Assembly (NCBI RefSeq): GCF_039614765.1
Contig: NZ_CP154879.1
Span: 3,162,001 to 3,226,000, forward strand
DNA from: Castellaniella sp. MT123
GTDB taxonomy: Bacteria > Pseudomonadota > Gammaproteobacteria > Burkholderiales > Burkholderiaceae_B
DNA: 64,000 bases
Reading direction: 5' to 3'
The number at the start of each line of letters is the position of its first letter. Within the stretch, counting starts at the first letter, position 1. A program made the position numbers and the translations under genes. The notes below the pieces were generated by a model. It did no database searches. It saw nothing but the letters and a program-made list of their open reading frames with translations, and was not told the DNA's origin. Below are positions 1 to 7,957 of this stretch, in pieces.

Positions 1-1
1 G

Positions 2-745
2 GATGTCTGTTATCAGGGGCTGGCCGAACTCACGACCTCTTTGCGCGAAGGGCGGCCAGCTGGTCTGTCCGGGTTTGGTGAAGGCACCACGATCTATCCC
101 CTGCTCAGTCGTCTACCGCAGAAGGCCAGGGAAAGCTGGTTTGGCTTTGACCATTTCTATTCGGATGGCGCCTTCAAGGCTGCCTTGCCCAAGGTCTTCG
201 CCCTGAAGCCCCGCCATGTCTATGATGTGGGTGGCAATACCGGCAAGTGGGCCCTGTGTTGTTGCGAGTACGATACGGATGTCCAGGTAACGATTCTGGA
301 CTTGCCTGAACAGATTGCTTTGGCAGGCGATAATGTTGCAGCCCATGGCATGGCCGAGCGCATCCATTTGCACGCGGTCGATCTGCTGCGCGAGGTTGAT
401 TTGCCAGGCGAAGCCGACGTCTGGTGGATGAGTCAGTTTCTGGACTGCTTCTCTGAAGCGCAGATTGTGTCCATCTTGCACAAGACCGCGGCTGCCATGC
501 AACCGCAAGCGCGCCTGTGCATCATGGAGCTGTTCTGGGACCGCCAGCCCTACGAGGCTGGTGCATTCAGCCTGAATGCCTCGTCCCTTTATTTCACCTG
601 CCTGGCCAATGGCACCAGCCGCTTTTATGGGGCCGAGCAGTTTATGAACCTCATCCGGCAGGCCGGACTCGAGCTCGAGTCGCAATTCAATGGTCTAGGG
701 GTGGGGCACACATTGCTGGTGTGCCGCAAGGCAACCTCTCAGTAA
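2..745 (+). CDS. SAM-dependent O-methyltransferase family 2, 5'-truncated by window edge (APE cluster)
   Basis: Class I SAM methyltransferase of the O-methyltransferase/hydroxyneurosporene type. The reading frame is open to the left edge, so the true start lies outside the window; the first in-window TTG (41) falls inside a conserved stretch. A glycine-rich SAM motif (VYDVGGNTGKWA) is followed by an acidic strand end (ILDLPEQ) that should bind the ribose. The C-terminal part has the FxxGxExxxLIRxAGLE pattern of this family. It stands 10 bases before the chain-length factor gene. Methyltransferases occur at this position in many aryl polyene clusters, where they are thought to methylate the aryl head hydroxyl; that substrate is inferred. 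Confidence 0.85.
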   Translation, partial: DVCYQGLAELTTSLREGRPAGLSGFGEGTTIYPLLSRLPQKARESWFGFDHFYSDGAFKAALPKVFALKPRHVYDVGGNTGKWALCCCEYDTDVQVTILDLPEQIALAGDNVAAHGMAERIHLHAVDLLREVDLPGEADVWWMSQFLDCFSEAQIVSILHKTAAAMQPQARLCIMELFWDRQPYEAGAFSLNASSLYFTCLANGTSRFYGAEQFMNLIRQAGLELESQFNGLGVGHTLLVCRKATSQ

Positions 746-755
746 GGAAATCGAG

Positions 756-1490
756 ATGGGTGGTATTCACTTTCGTCTGTCGGGCTGGCACGCACGCGTG
801 CCGTTGGCCGACTGCGCCGGGTGGCTGCCACAGTCGCAGGCGCTGTCTGACGATCTCGTGGATGCGGCGGCCCCCATGCGGCATCTGTCCATGATGGCAG
901 CGAGGCGCCTGGGGGCGGGCGATCGGCTGGTGGTCGATGGCGTACTGAGCCTTCTGGCTAGCCAGAAGGCGGACGCGCTGGTCCTGTGCAGTCAGCATGG
1001 CGAGCTTGAACGCAATGACCGCATCCTGCAGGCGCTCGCTGCCATGAACCCGGTATCACCCACCGATTTCACCATGTCAGTTCATAACGCGGCGGCAGGC
1101 ACCTGCACGATCGTCGCTGGCCAGCCGCTGGTCAGCGCTTCCTTGTCAGCCGGGGTCGACACCTTTCAGCAGGCGCTCTTCGAGGTGATGGGGTTCTTTC
1201 AGGCGGGCCACCAGCGGGTTTTGCTGGCCGACTTCGAGGGACGCATTCCCGATTTCTATCAGAAGCAGGTAGGGGTGAAGCTTGCCGTGGCGCCATACGC
1301 GGTGTGCCTGTTGCTGGCACCTGGCTCGGACTGGTCCTGTCAGCCTCAGCCGTCCGACGTGGCTGACCGTGTGGCAGTGGCTGGTGCTTTGCCTCAGAGT
1401 CTGCAATGGTTGCAGGCGCTGGTGCGGGAACGGCGCGATCATGATGTGCAGGGGCAGTCGCATTGCTGGCACTGGAGCCGTACGCAGTGA
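756..1490 (+). CDS. apeC: beta-ketoacyl synthase chain length factor (ApeC-like)
   Basis: Protein of 244 residues resembling the N-terminal half of a ketosynthase, without the TACSS nucleophile motif or the catalytic histidines. At the position of the nucleophile it has SVHNAAAG. Proteins of this family pair with a full ketosynthase in APE clusters (the ApeO:ApeC heterodimer in Xenorhabdus) and set polyene chain length. RBS-like AAGGAAAT precedes the ATG. The gene overlaps the following acyltransferase by GTGA. The assignment rests on length, absent catalytic residues and position. Confidence 0.85.
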   Translation: MGGIHFRLSGWHARVPLADCAGWLPQSQALSDDLVDAAAPMRHLSMMAARRLGAGDRLVVDGVLSLLASQKADALVLCSQHGELERNDRILQALAAMNPVSPTDFTMSVHNAAAGTCTIVAGQPLVSASLSAGVDTFQQALFEVMGFFQAGHQRVLLADFEGRIPDFYQKQVGVKLAVAPYAVCLLLAPGSDWSCQPQPSDVADRVAVAGALPQSLQWLQALVRERRDHDVQGQSHCWHWSRTQ

Positions 1491-2263
1491 CTATTTCGCA
1501 GGCTCTCGGCTGGTGCTGGCGCCTGGTCATGACCGGGTTCTGCTTTCTGATGTTTGGTCTGGGCGGCTTATTACTGACGCTGCTGCTGTCCGCCTTGCTG
1601 CTGCATCGTGGCACGCGTCGCCGTCAATGGGCCCGGCACCTGGTTTCCATGAGTTTTCGTTTTTTTCTCTGGGCCTCCGCGCGGCTGGGGGTACTTGAGT
1701 TTCGCCTGCGGGGGGCCGAGAAGCTGCGAGCAGACCGGGGCTGTCTGGTGGTGGCCAACCACCCCACCCTCATCGATTACGTCATGCTGGCCGCAATCGT
1801 GCCAACGCTTGATTGCGTGGTCAAGGCGGATGTGCTGTCCAATCCGTTTTTTAGCGGCGTCATTCGGGCCGCGGGCTATCTGGTCAACAACCGGGCCGAC
1901 ACCTTTCTGGAGGATTGCCGTGCGCGTCTGTTGCAAGGGGCCTGTATCCTGATTTTTCCGGAAGGCACGCGTACCCGACCAGGGGAGGGCCTCCGCTTGC
2001 AGCGCGGCGCGGCCCAGGTGGCCGTGCGCTGCCCAAGCGACGTACGCCTGGTTGCGATTCATTGCAGTGAAGCCATTCTGGCCAAGCATAGCCACTGGTA
2101 CGATGTCCCAGCCCGCAAGCCTGTCTTCACTGTTTCTGTCGGCGAACGCCTGAATCCCGACACACTGTTTTCCGATACCCGACCCGAGCCCTCATTGGCG
2201 GCCCGCCAGCTGACGCGCGAGCTGACCGACCGCCTGACGCAGAGCCTCCAGGGTCTCTCCTAG
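1487..2263 (+). CDS. lysophospholipid/1-acylglycerol-3-phosphate acyltransferase family protein (APE cluster)
   Basis: PlsC-type acyltransferase of 258 residues with an N-terminal membrane segment (about residues 8-40). The catalytic block is NHPTLID (HxxxxD) and the acceptor-binding block is FPEGTRT. I chose GTG 1487, which shares GTGA with the upstream stop and has a GGAG about 10 bases before it; an in-frame TTG at 1463 would add eight residues. It probably attaches an acyl or polyenyl group to the lipid anchor of the pigment at the inner membrane. It corresponds in order to ApeD of characterised clusters. Confidence 0.85.
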   Translation: MTISQALGWCWRLVMTGFCFLMFGLGGLLLTLLLSALLLHRGTRRRQWARHLVSMSFRFFLWASARLGVLEFRLRGAEKLRADRGCLVVANHPTLIDYVMLAAIVPTLDCVVKADVLSNPFFSGVIRAAGYLVNNRADTFLEDCRARLLQGACILIFPEGTRTRPGEGLRLQRGAAQVAVRCPSDVRLVAIHCSEAILAKHSHWYDVPARKPVFTVSVGERLNPDTLFSDTRPEPSLAARQLTRELTDRLTQSLQGLS

Positions 2264-2273
2264 AGATCGTTCC

Positions 2274-2531
2274 ATGCAAGACCTGATCCAACAAATCAAG
2301 ATACTCATCATCGAGACTCTGAACCTCGAAGGCATGTCCACCGACGATATCGATACGCAGGCGCCACTATTTGGGGACGGCCTGGGGCTTGATTCCATCG
2401 ATGCGCTCGAGCTGGGGCTGGCCGTGAAGAATCGCTTCGGCGTTGTACTGACAGCCGAGGCGGAAGACACCCGCCGTCACTTTCGCTCGGTGGCGACTTT
2501 GGCCCAGTTTATCGAGGGGCAAGCAGCATGA
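2274..2531 (+). CDS. apeE: acyl carrier protein (ApeE-like)
   Basis: Small acidic protein of 85 residues with the phosphopantetheine attachment motif LGLDSIDALEL; the modified serine is Ser41. APE clusters carry two adjacent ACPs, and this is the first. It is a substrate for the PPTase at the end of the cluster and should hold the growing polyene for the ketosynthases, ketoreductase and dehydratases. Its stop overlaps the second ACP start by ATGA, so the two are translationally coupled. Confidence 0.9.
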   Translation: MQDLIQQIKILIIETLNLEGMSTDDIDTQAPLFGDGLGLDSIDALELGLAVKNRFGVVLTAEAEDTRRHFRSVATLAQFIEGQAA

Positions 2532-2812
2532 ACACCCTGACCACGCTGGATTCCGCTGCGCTTCTGGACGAAATTTCGACCTTGCTCGTGCAGCTATTCG
2601 ACCTTGCGCCCGAACAGGTTACGCCTGAGGCTCGACTTTATGAAGATCTCGAGCTCGACAGTATCGATGCCGTGGACATGGTGGTTCACCTGCAGAAAAA
2701 AACAGGTCGCCGGGTGAGCCCGGAGGTCTTCAAATCGGTGCGCACGGTGCAGGATGTCGTGCAGGTCGTTCAGACCCTTTTGCAGGAAAATCCCGCCGCC
2801 GAGACCGCGTGA
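2528..2812 (+). CDS. apeF: acyl carrier protein (ApeF-like)
   Basis: Second ACP of the cluster, 94 residues, with motif LELDSIDAVDM and attachment Ser45. The helix around the serine is more acidic than in its neighbour. In studied APE systems one ACP carries the aryl starter and both can carry elongated chains; which does what here cannot be told. It overlaps the preceding ACP by four bases and the following membrane protein start by GTGA. Confidence 0.9.
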   Translation: MNTLTTLDSAALLDEISTLLVQLFDLAPEQVTPEARLYEDLELDSIDAVDMVVHLQKKTGRRVSPEVFKSVRTVQDVVQVVQTLLQENPAAETA

Positions 2813-3396
2813 GGTCCATGATGCCCGTGCCGATTGCACTGGTGACTGGCGTTGTGCTGGCTGCTTGGCCCGTTCTGATCTGGCTGGGTATCACCCGAGG
2901 CCAGATGCGCTGGCTGGCACCGGTGCTAGGCCTGCTGTTGCTCGCGCGTCTATGGTCTTTGCGTGGTGCCGCTGCGGGGGCGTCGCCCTTGCGAGCCCTG
3001 ATCCTGCCTGGTACGGCTGGTGGCGCTGCGTTGGTGCTGGCCAGTCTACTACTGCGTCAGCAGGGCCTGCTTCTGTATTATCCGGTGGTCGTTAATGCTG
3101 TGCTGCTGGCGGTGTTCGCTGTGTCGCTGTGGCATGGTCGGCCATTGATCGAGCGCATTGCCCGGATGCGTACACCCAATCTGCCCGCAGCCGCGGTGAC
3201 ATATACCCGCCGGGTCACACAGGTCTGGGTCGTCTTTTTTGCCCTGAATGCCGCAGTGGCATTGCAGAGCTGCCTCTCGAACGACCTCGACTGGTGGGCC
3301 CTGTGGAATGGTGGTATTGCCTATGGCCTGATGGGTGGGCTGATGGTGATCGAGTATGGCGTGCGTTACCGGATGATCCGGCGGGCGGGGATGTGA
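2809..3396 (+). CDS. COG4648 family membrane protein (APE cluster)
   Basis: Hydrophobic protein of up to 195 residues with about five or six predicted membrane segments and an RxGM-rich basic C-terminus. It belongs to the COG4648 family found almost only in aryl polyene clusters; its function is unknown. The GTG at 2809 overlaps the ACP stop, but ATG codons at 2818 and 2821 are equally possible starts. It sits between the ACPs and the AMP ligase, at the ApeG position. Confidence 0.8.
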   Translation: MRSMMPVPIALVTGVVLAAWPVLIWLGITRGQMRWLAPVLGLLLLARLWSLRGAAAGASPLRALILPGTAGGAALVLASLLLRQQGLLLYYPVVVNAVLLAVFAVSLWHGRPLIERIARMRTPNLPAAAVTYTRRVTQVWVVFFALNAAVALQSCLSNDLDWWALWNGGIAYGLMGGLMVIEYGVRYRMIRRAGM

Positions 3397-4757
3397 TGGG
3401 GATATTGCCCATGGCCGCGTGGTTGAATGTGAGTCGGCAGACCGACGCGGTGGTTGTGCGCAACGGAACCCGGCTTCTTTCGCGTGCTTGCCTGCGGGCG
3501 CAGGTGGTGGCGCTGGTCAGGCAGCTCGACGCCCGGCCCGAGCAGCGCTGGGCCTTGTGCTTCGACGATAGCGGCGCCTTCCTGGTGGCTCTGCTGGCGA
3601 CGCTGCACGCCGGGCGCACGCCCGTCATTCCTGGGAATCTGCAGGAGGCCGCCCTGCGCGAGCAGGGCGCGTACTTCGATGCCATGCTGACCGACCGGCC
3701 TGCCTTGCAGCGGTCCTTGGGCGGACTCGACCTGACTATGCTGGATGCGCCGATGTCGGCCACCTCCGCCACCCAGACCGACGAACTGCCGCCGCTCTCG
3801 CCGCAGGCCTCGCTGGAGCTGTTCACATCGGGATCTACAGGCGCGCCGCGCCGAGTCGTGAAGACCGTGGCAGCCATGGACCGCGAGGCGGCCTGGCTGG
3901 CTGCCCAGTTTGGTGTGCAACTGGCGGGCTGCACGGTCGTGGCCTCGGTGACGCATCAACATTTGTATGGGCTCACCTTCCGGATTTTTCTGCCGATGGC
4001 GCTGATGCTGAGGCTGCATGCCAGGCAGATCCTGTACCCGGAAGCGCTGGGCGTGCTGCCCTGTGATCAGCCGCTGGCCTTCATCAGTAGCCCGGCCTTT
4101 CTCAAGCGCCTCGATGTGCGTCTGCACGCCCCCGATGTGCAGTGGCTGCTCTCCGCCGGCGGCGTACTGGCGGGGGGCGATGCTCGGCGAGCGGCTGATT
4201 GGTTGGGGGTGGTGGCTCATGAAATTTATGGCAGCACGGAAACTGGCGTGCTGGCCTGGCGCCAACGCGAACCGCTGGATGCCCGTTGGCAGGCCTTTGG
4301 CGCCGTCCAGTTTCAGGCGTTGTCGGATGGCTGGCAAGTGCAATCGCCACTCATCGATGCCCCCGAGGGGCAGGTGCTGGAAGATCAGCTTGAGTTCGAC
4401 GCTGATGGCCGTTTCCGGCTGCTGGGGCGTCGTGACCGCATTGTGAAAATCGAAGAGAAGCGCGTGTCCCTGGACGAGGTCGAGGCCCGCGTGCGGGCTC
4501 TGGAAGGGGTGCGGGATGCCGTCGCCGTTTATCTCGACCGGGCCGGGCGGCAGGGACTGGGTGTGGTGTTGACGCTGTCTGCGCCCGATGGGCAAGCATG
4601 CGGTGAAAGCCCTGGTCAGCAAGCAGCCTGGCGCCAGCAGTTGCGTCGGTGGCTCGAACCCGTGGCGATCCCGAGGTATTGGCGGGTCGTCTCAAGCATC
4701 CCCTGCAATAGCATGGGCAAGCGCGTGCAGCCCCAGCTGCTGGAGCTCTTTCCATGA
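3396..4757 (+). CDS. apeH: acyl-CoA synthetase/AMP-dependent ligase (ApeH-like)
   Basis: ANL-superfamily adenylating enzyme of 453 residues. The ATP loop reads FTSGSTGAPRRVVK, followed by YGSTETG (motif A5) and GRRDRIVKIEEKR (hinge and C-terminal domain), with a catalytic lysine candidate in MGKRV near the end. In APE synthesis this enzyme activates 4-hydroxybenzoate-type aryl acids and loads them onto an ACP. The ATG at 3396 uses the last base of the preceding TGA. The open frame extends further upstream, but that part overlaps the COG4648 gene and is not expected to be coding. Confidence 0.88.
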   Translation: MGILPMAAWLNVSRQTDAVVVRNGTRLLSRACLRAQVVALVRQLDARPEQRWALCFDDSGAFLVALLATLHAGRTPVIPGNLQEAALREQGAYFDAMLTDRPALQRSLGGLDLTMLDAPMSATSATQTDELPPLSPQASLELFTSGSTGAPRRVVKTVAAMDREAAWLAAQFGVQLAGCTVVASVTHQHLYGLTFRIFLPMALMLRLHARQILYPEALGVLPCDQPLAFISSPAFLKRLDVRLHAPDVQWLLSAGGVLAGGDARRAADWLGVVAHEIYGSTETGVLAWRQREPLDARWQAFGAVQFQALSDGWQVQSPLIDAPEGQVLEDQLEFDADGRFRLLGRRDRIVKIEEKRVSLDEVEARVRALEGVRDAVAVYLDRAGRQGLGVVLTLSAPDGQACGESPGQQAAWRQQLRRWLEPVAIPRYWRVVSSIPCNSMGKRVQPQLLELFP

Positions 4758-5119
4758 AGCCGGTCGAGGTGCGGCGCCAGTGGCTGGCAGCGGACCAGGT
4801 CCTGCTGTGGCTTCACTTGCCTGACGATCTGTTCTGGTTTCAGGGGCATTTCGAGCAATGCCCCATTTTGCCGGGCGTGGCCCAGGTGGATTGGGTGCTG
4901 GATTACGCGCAGGCCCTGTTTGGTGCCACGGCTTTCTTCGGCGGCCTGGATCAGGTGAAGTTTCAGTCGCCGGCCCGGCCCGGCGATACGCTGCGGCTGT
5001 CCCTGCATTGGCTTGCCGACCACCTGCGGCTGGATTTCGTGTATGAGCTGGAGGATCGCGATACACGCCACCCGATCAGTCGAGGCCGGGTGCGCTTCCT
5101 TGGACAGGGAACATCATGA
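4754..5119 (+). CDS. apeI: ApeI family dehydratase (hotdog fold)
   Basis: Hotdog-fold protein of 121 residues with the FabA/FabZ-like core QGHFEQCPILPGVAQ, in which His of GHF is the likely catalytic base. In characterised APE pathways ApeI and ApeP form a dehydratase pair that produces the conjugated double bonds. It starts four bases before the end of the ligase gene and overlaps the next gene by ATGA. Known family members are short like this one. Confidence 0.88.
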   Translation: MKPVEVRRQWLAADQVLLWLHLPDDLFWFQGHFEQCPILPGVAQVDWVLDYAQALFGATAFFGGLDQVKFQSPARPGDTLRLSLHWLADHLRLDFVYELEDRDTRHPISRGRVRFLGQGTS

Positions 5120-6861
5120 ACGGCAAACCCGTGACGAGCGCCCCGGGGGGCACGGCAGGTGCGGACGGCCTGCGGTGTTGTATCGTCATTCCCTGCTACA
5201 ACCACGGTGCCAGCCTGCCGGCGGTCTTGGACCGCCTGGCGGCGTTTGGCCTGCATTGCTTTATCGTCGATGATGGCAGCGAGCTGGCCACCCGGGTGCG
5301 GATCAATGCCCTGGACCGGCAGCATGCCTGGGTGACGGCTCTGCATCTGCCCACCAACCAGGGCAAGGGTGGGGCGGTGCTGCATGGCTTTCAGGCTGCG
5401 CGGCAGGCTGGTTACCAGCACGCTTTGCAAATCGATGCCGATGGCCAGCACGAGATCGATGACATTCCCCGGTTGCTTGCCGAGGCCCGCCGTCACCCTG
5501 ATGCGCTGGTCTCCGGGCAACCGGTGTACGACGAGTCCATTCCCAAGGCGCGGCGCTATGGCCGTTACCTCACGCACGTCTGGGTCTGGATCGAGACCTT
5601 GTCCCTGCAGATCCGGGATGCCATGTGCGGCTTTCGGGTCTATCCGTTGGCACCGGTGCTCAGCCTGGTGCAGCGGGTGCCCATGGGGCGCTACATGGAT
5701 TTCGATCCCGAGGTGATGGTGCGCCTGTACTGGGAAGGGGTGCCGGTGCGCTTCGTGCCTACACGTGTGATCTATCCCGAGGGTGGGCTGTCCAATTTCG
5801 ATGCAGTACGCGATAACGTGCGCATCAGCTGGATGCATACGCGACTGTTCTTTGGCATGTTGTGGCGCCTGCCACAGCTCCTTTCCCGGCGCAGGGCATC
5901 CCATTGGGCGCAGCGGGAAGAGCTCAAGGGGCTGCTGGGCATGCGCATCATGATGCGCCTGTACCAGACCCTGGGGCGTGGCGCCTTCGAGTTGGCTTTG
6001 TATCCTGTGGTGGCGGTGTACTGGCTGACCGCCGGGGCCGCGAGACGGGCGTCCCGGCAGTGGCTGGAGGCCGTGTGCCGGCATGCCGCTGCCACTGGGA
6101 TGGCCTTGCCGCGCGGCTTGAACAGTTACCGGCATTTTCGCCGCTTTGCCCAGGCCATGCTTGACAAGATTGCCGGCTGGCGTGGTGACCTGGTGCTGGG
6201 GCGTGACGTGGTGCTGGCCCCTGGGACAGAGGCGGTACTGCACCCCTCGATGCGGCGCGGCACCTTGATCCTGGGCGCGCATCTGGGGGATCTTGAGGTC
6301 TGCCGCGCACTGGCGGAGCAGATGTCGGGCCAGGTCGTCACCGCACTGGTCTTTACGGATCACGCCCAACGTTACAACCAGATCTTGAAGGAGTTCTCGC
6401 CGCAGGCTACCGTGCACCTCCTGTCGGTGCGCGAGCTGGGGCCAGAGACGGCGCTCATGCTCCAGCAGAAACTGGATGCCGGCGAGTGGGTGGCGATCCT
6501 GGGCGACCGCCTGTCGGCCGGGCGCACGCGGGCGCAGGCCCAGCGCATCGTGTATGGCGCGTTCATGGGCCGCCTGGCCCCGTTCTCGGCGGGCCCCTTC
6601 GTTCTGGCAGCGACCTTGCGGGCACCGGTGGTGCTGCTGTTTGCCTTGCGCGACGGCCCGCAGCGCGTGATTCATTGCGAATCTTTCGATGCCCCGCGCC
6701 TGATGCCGCGCAGCGAGCGCCCCCAGCGTCTGCAGGCTATGGTGGACCGGTATGCCCAGCGGCTGGAGCACTACGCTTTGCTCTCGCCGCTGGACTGGTT
6801 CAATTTTTATGATTTCTGGCAGGCCCCGCACCAGGCGGATCCAGCCAAGGAGACGCCATGA
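5116..6861 (+). CDS. glycosyltransferase family 2 / LpxL-like acyltransferase fusion (APE cluster)
   Basis: Two-domain protein of 581 residues. Residues about 15-240 form a GT2 domain with IVIPCYNHGAS, the VDDGS nucleotide-binding turn and DADGQHE (DxD-like). Residues about 290-570 form a LpxL/HtrB-type acyltransferase domain with GAHLGDLE (HxxxxE) and GDRLSAG. It should act on the inner membrane to add a sugar or an acyl group to the lipid anchor of the pigment. It corresponds to ApeJ by order. The donor and acceptor are unknown. Confidence 0.85.
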   Translation: MNGKPVTSAPGGTAGADGLRCCIVIPCYNHGASLPAVLDRLAAFGLHCFIVDDGSELATRVRINALDRQHAWVTALHLPTNQGKGGAVLHGFQAARQAGYQHALQIDADGQHEIDDIPRLLAEARRHPDALVSGQPVYDESIPKARRYGRYLTHVWVWIETLSLQIRDAMCGFRVYPLAPVLSLVQRVPMGRYMDFDPEVMVRLYWEGVPVRFVPTRVIYPEGGLSNFDAVRDNVRISWMHTRLFFGMLWRLPQLLSRRRASHWAQREELKGLLGMRIMMRLYQTLGRGAFELALYPVVAVYWLTAGAARRASRQWLEAVCRHAAATGMALPRGLNSYRHFRRFAQAMLDKIAGWRGDLVLGRDVVLAPGTEAVLHPSMRRGTLILGAHLGDLEVCRALAEQMSGQVVTALVFTDHAQRYNQILKEFSPQATVHLLSVRELGPETALMLQQKLDAGEWVAILGDRLSAGRTRAQAQRIVYGAFMGRLAPFSAGPFVLAATLRAPVVLLFALRDGPQRVIHCESFDAPRLMPRSERPQRLQAMVDRYAQRLEHYALLSPLDWFNFYDFWQAPHQADPAKETP

Positions 6862-7274
6862 CTGGCGATCGCAGACAGGCTCAGATCGAGCTGACCATCC
6901 CGTTTCATGACGTGGATATGATGGGAGTCGCCTGGCACGGCCACTATGCGCGCTACTTCGAGCTTGCCCGCGAGGCGGTGCTCAATCAGATCGGCTTTGG
7001 CTACAAGGCCATGCGCGACTCAGGCTATGCCTGGCCCATTATCGATTTTCAGGTCCGCTACCGGCACGCCTTGCATCATGAACAGAGGGTGCTGGTGCGT
7101 GCGCGTATCGGAGACTACGAGAACCGTCTCTGCATCGATTATGAGATCCGCGATGCGCAGACCGGCAAGCGCCTGACGACGGCCCAGACCCGGCAGGTGG
7201 CGGTGGAAATGGCGACCGGCGAGATCTGCCTGGCCAGCCCCCAGGTACTGCTCGACAGGATGGCGGAGGTATGA
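6858..7274 (+). CDS. apeK: acyl-CoA/ACP thioesterase, 4-hydroxybenzoyl-CoA thioesterase type (ApeK-like)
   Basis: Hotdog thioesterase of 138 residues. The N-terminal DVDMMGVAWHGHYARYFE matches the DxxGxxxH catalytic signature of YbgC/4-HBT enzymes. Its probable role is to clear misprimed or stalled acyl groups from the cluster ACPs. It shares ATGA with both the previous and the next gene. Confidence 0.85.
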   Translation: MTGDRRQAQIELTIPFHDVDMMGVAWHGHYARYFELAREAVLNQIGFGYKAMRDSGYAWPIIDFQVRYRHALHHEQRVLVRARIGDYENRLCIDYEIRDAQTGKRLTTAQTRQVAVEMATGEICLASPQVLLDRMAEV

Positions 7275-7957
7275 TGACGGCCGTTTTTCAGAAGCAGCTT
7301 GCGCGGTCCAAAGGACGGTTCAGGGACGGTGCCCGGATGTGGGCCTGGTTTGTTGGTTTAGGGATCAGTCTGTTGTGTCTGGGACTGGCACCAGTGCCGT
7401 CACATGCCTGGACGTTGAGCCAGGTGCAGCAGCAGCTGGCCAGCCGCCCGGTCGTGCGGGCGCAGTTCGAGCAGTCGCGATGGATTGGGACGATGCCCAA
7501 GCCCCTGAAGTCCAGCGGGCGCCTGATCATGGCGCGCGACCGTGGCCTGTGGTGGCAGCAGGAGCAGCCATTTGGCCTGACGCTGGTGCTGACCGATACC
7601 CGGATGATGCAGCAGGTGGCTGGACAGGCTCCCGAGGTGATGACGGCCGACTCCAGCCCCCAGATGTTTGACGTGGTGCGCCTGTTGCGAGCGGTCTTGC
7701 AGGCGGATCAGGCCGCCTTGCAACAAAATTTCCGGATGGATTTCAAGACCGTTGATTCGGGCTGGCATTTGCATCTGCAGCCCAGGACATCGCCGCTGGA
7801 TCGTCTGTTTGACGCGATTGATCTGGGCGGCACGGCGCATTTGCGCACGGTGGTGCTGAAAGACCACCAGGGTGACCGTACGGAAATTCATTTCAGTGAC
7901 CCGCTTCCCGGGGCTGATGTCTTAAGCAATGCCGAAACTCAGCACTTTCAATTTTAG
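7271..7957 (+). CDS. LolA-like outer membrane lipoprotein carrier homologue (APE cluster)
   Basis: Periplasmic protein of 228 residues with a long N-terminal signal segment (cleavage likely after PSHA near residue 46) followed by a LolA fold. The region QFEQSRWIGTMPKPLKSSGRL resembles the LolA/LolB opening strands. Such LolA-like proteins belong to APE clusters and probably carry the hydrophobic lipid-linked pigment across the periplasm, together with the MMPL exporter. The ATG overlaps the thioesterase stop. The C-terminal 29 bases overlap the exporter gene. Confidence 0.82.
   Translation: MMTAVFQKQLARSKGRFRDGARMWAWFVGLGISLLCLGLAPVPSHAWTLSQVQQQLASRPVVRAQFEQSRWIGTMPKPLKSSGRLIMARDRGLWWQQEQPFGLTLVLTDTRMMQQVAGQAPEVMTADSSPQMFDVVRLLRAVLQADQAALQQNFRMDFKTVDSGWHLHLQPRTSPLDRLFDAIDLGGTAHLRTVVLKDHQGDRTEIHFSDPLPGADVLSNAETQHFQF

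Noticed and set aside
3129-3395. Upstream extension of the AMP ligase frame
   Set aside because: It overlaps the COG4648 gene completely and adds nothing like an adenylating enzyme. ATG 3396 fits the coupled start.
4963-6831. A 622-codon open frame antisense to the glycosyltransferase/acyltransferase gene
   Set aside because: It is rich in His, Gln, Pro and Arg and lacks domains, as expected of a shadow frame. The sense gene has clear motifs.
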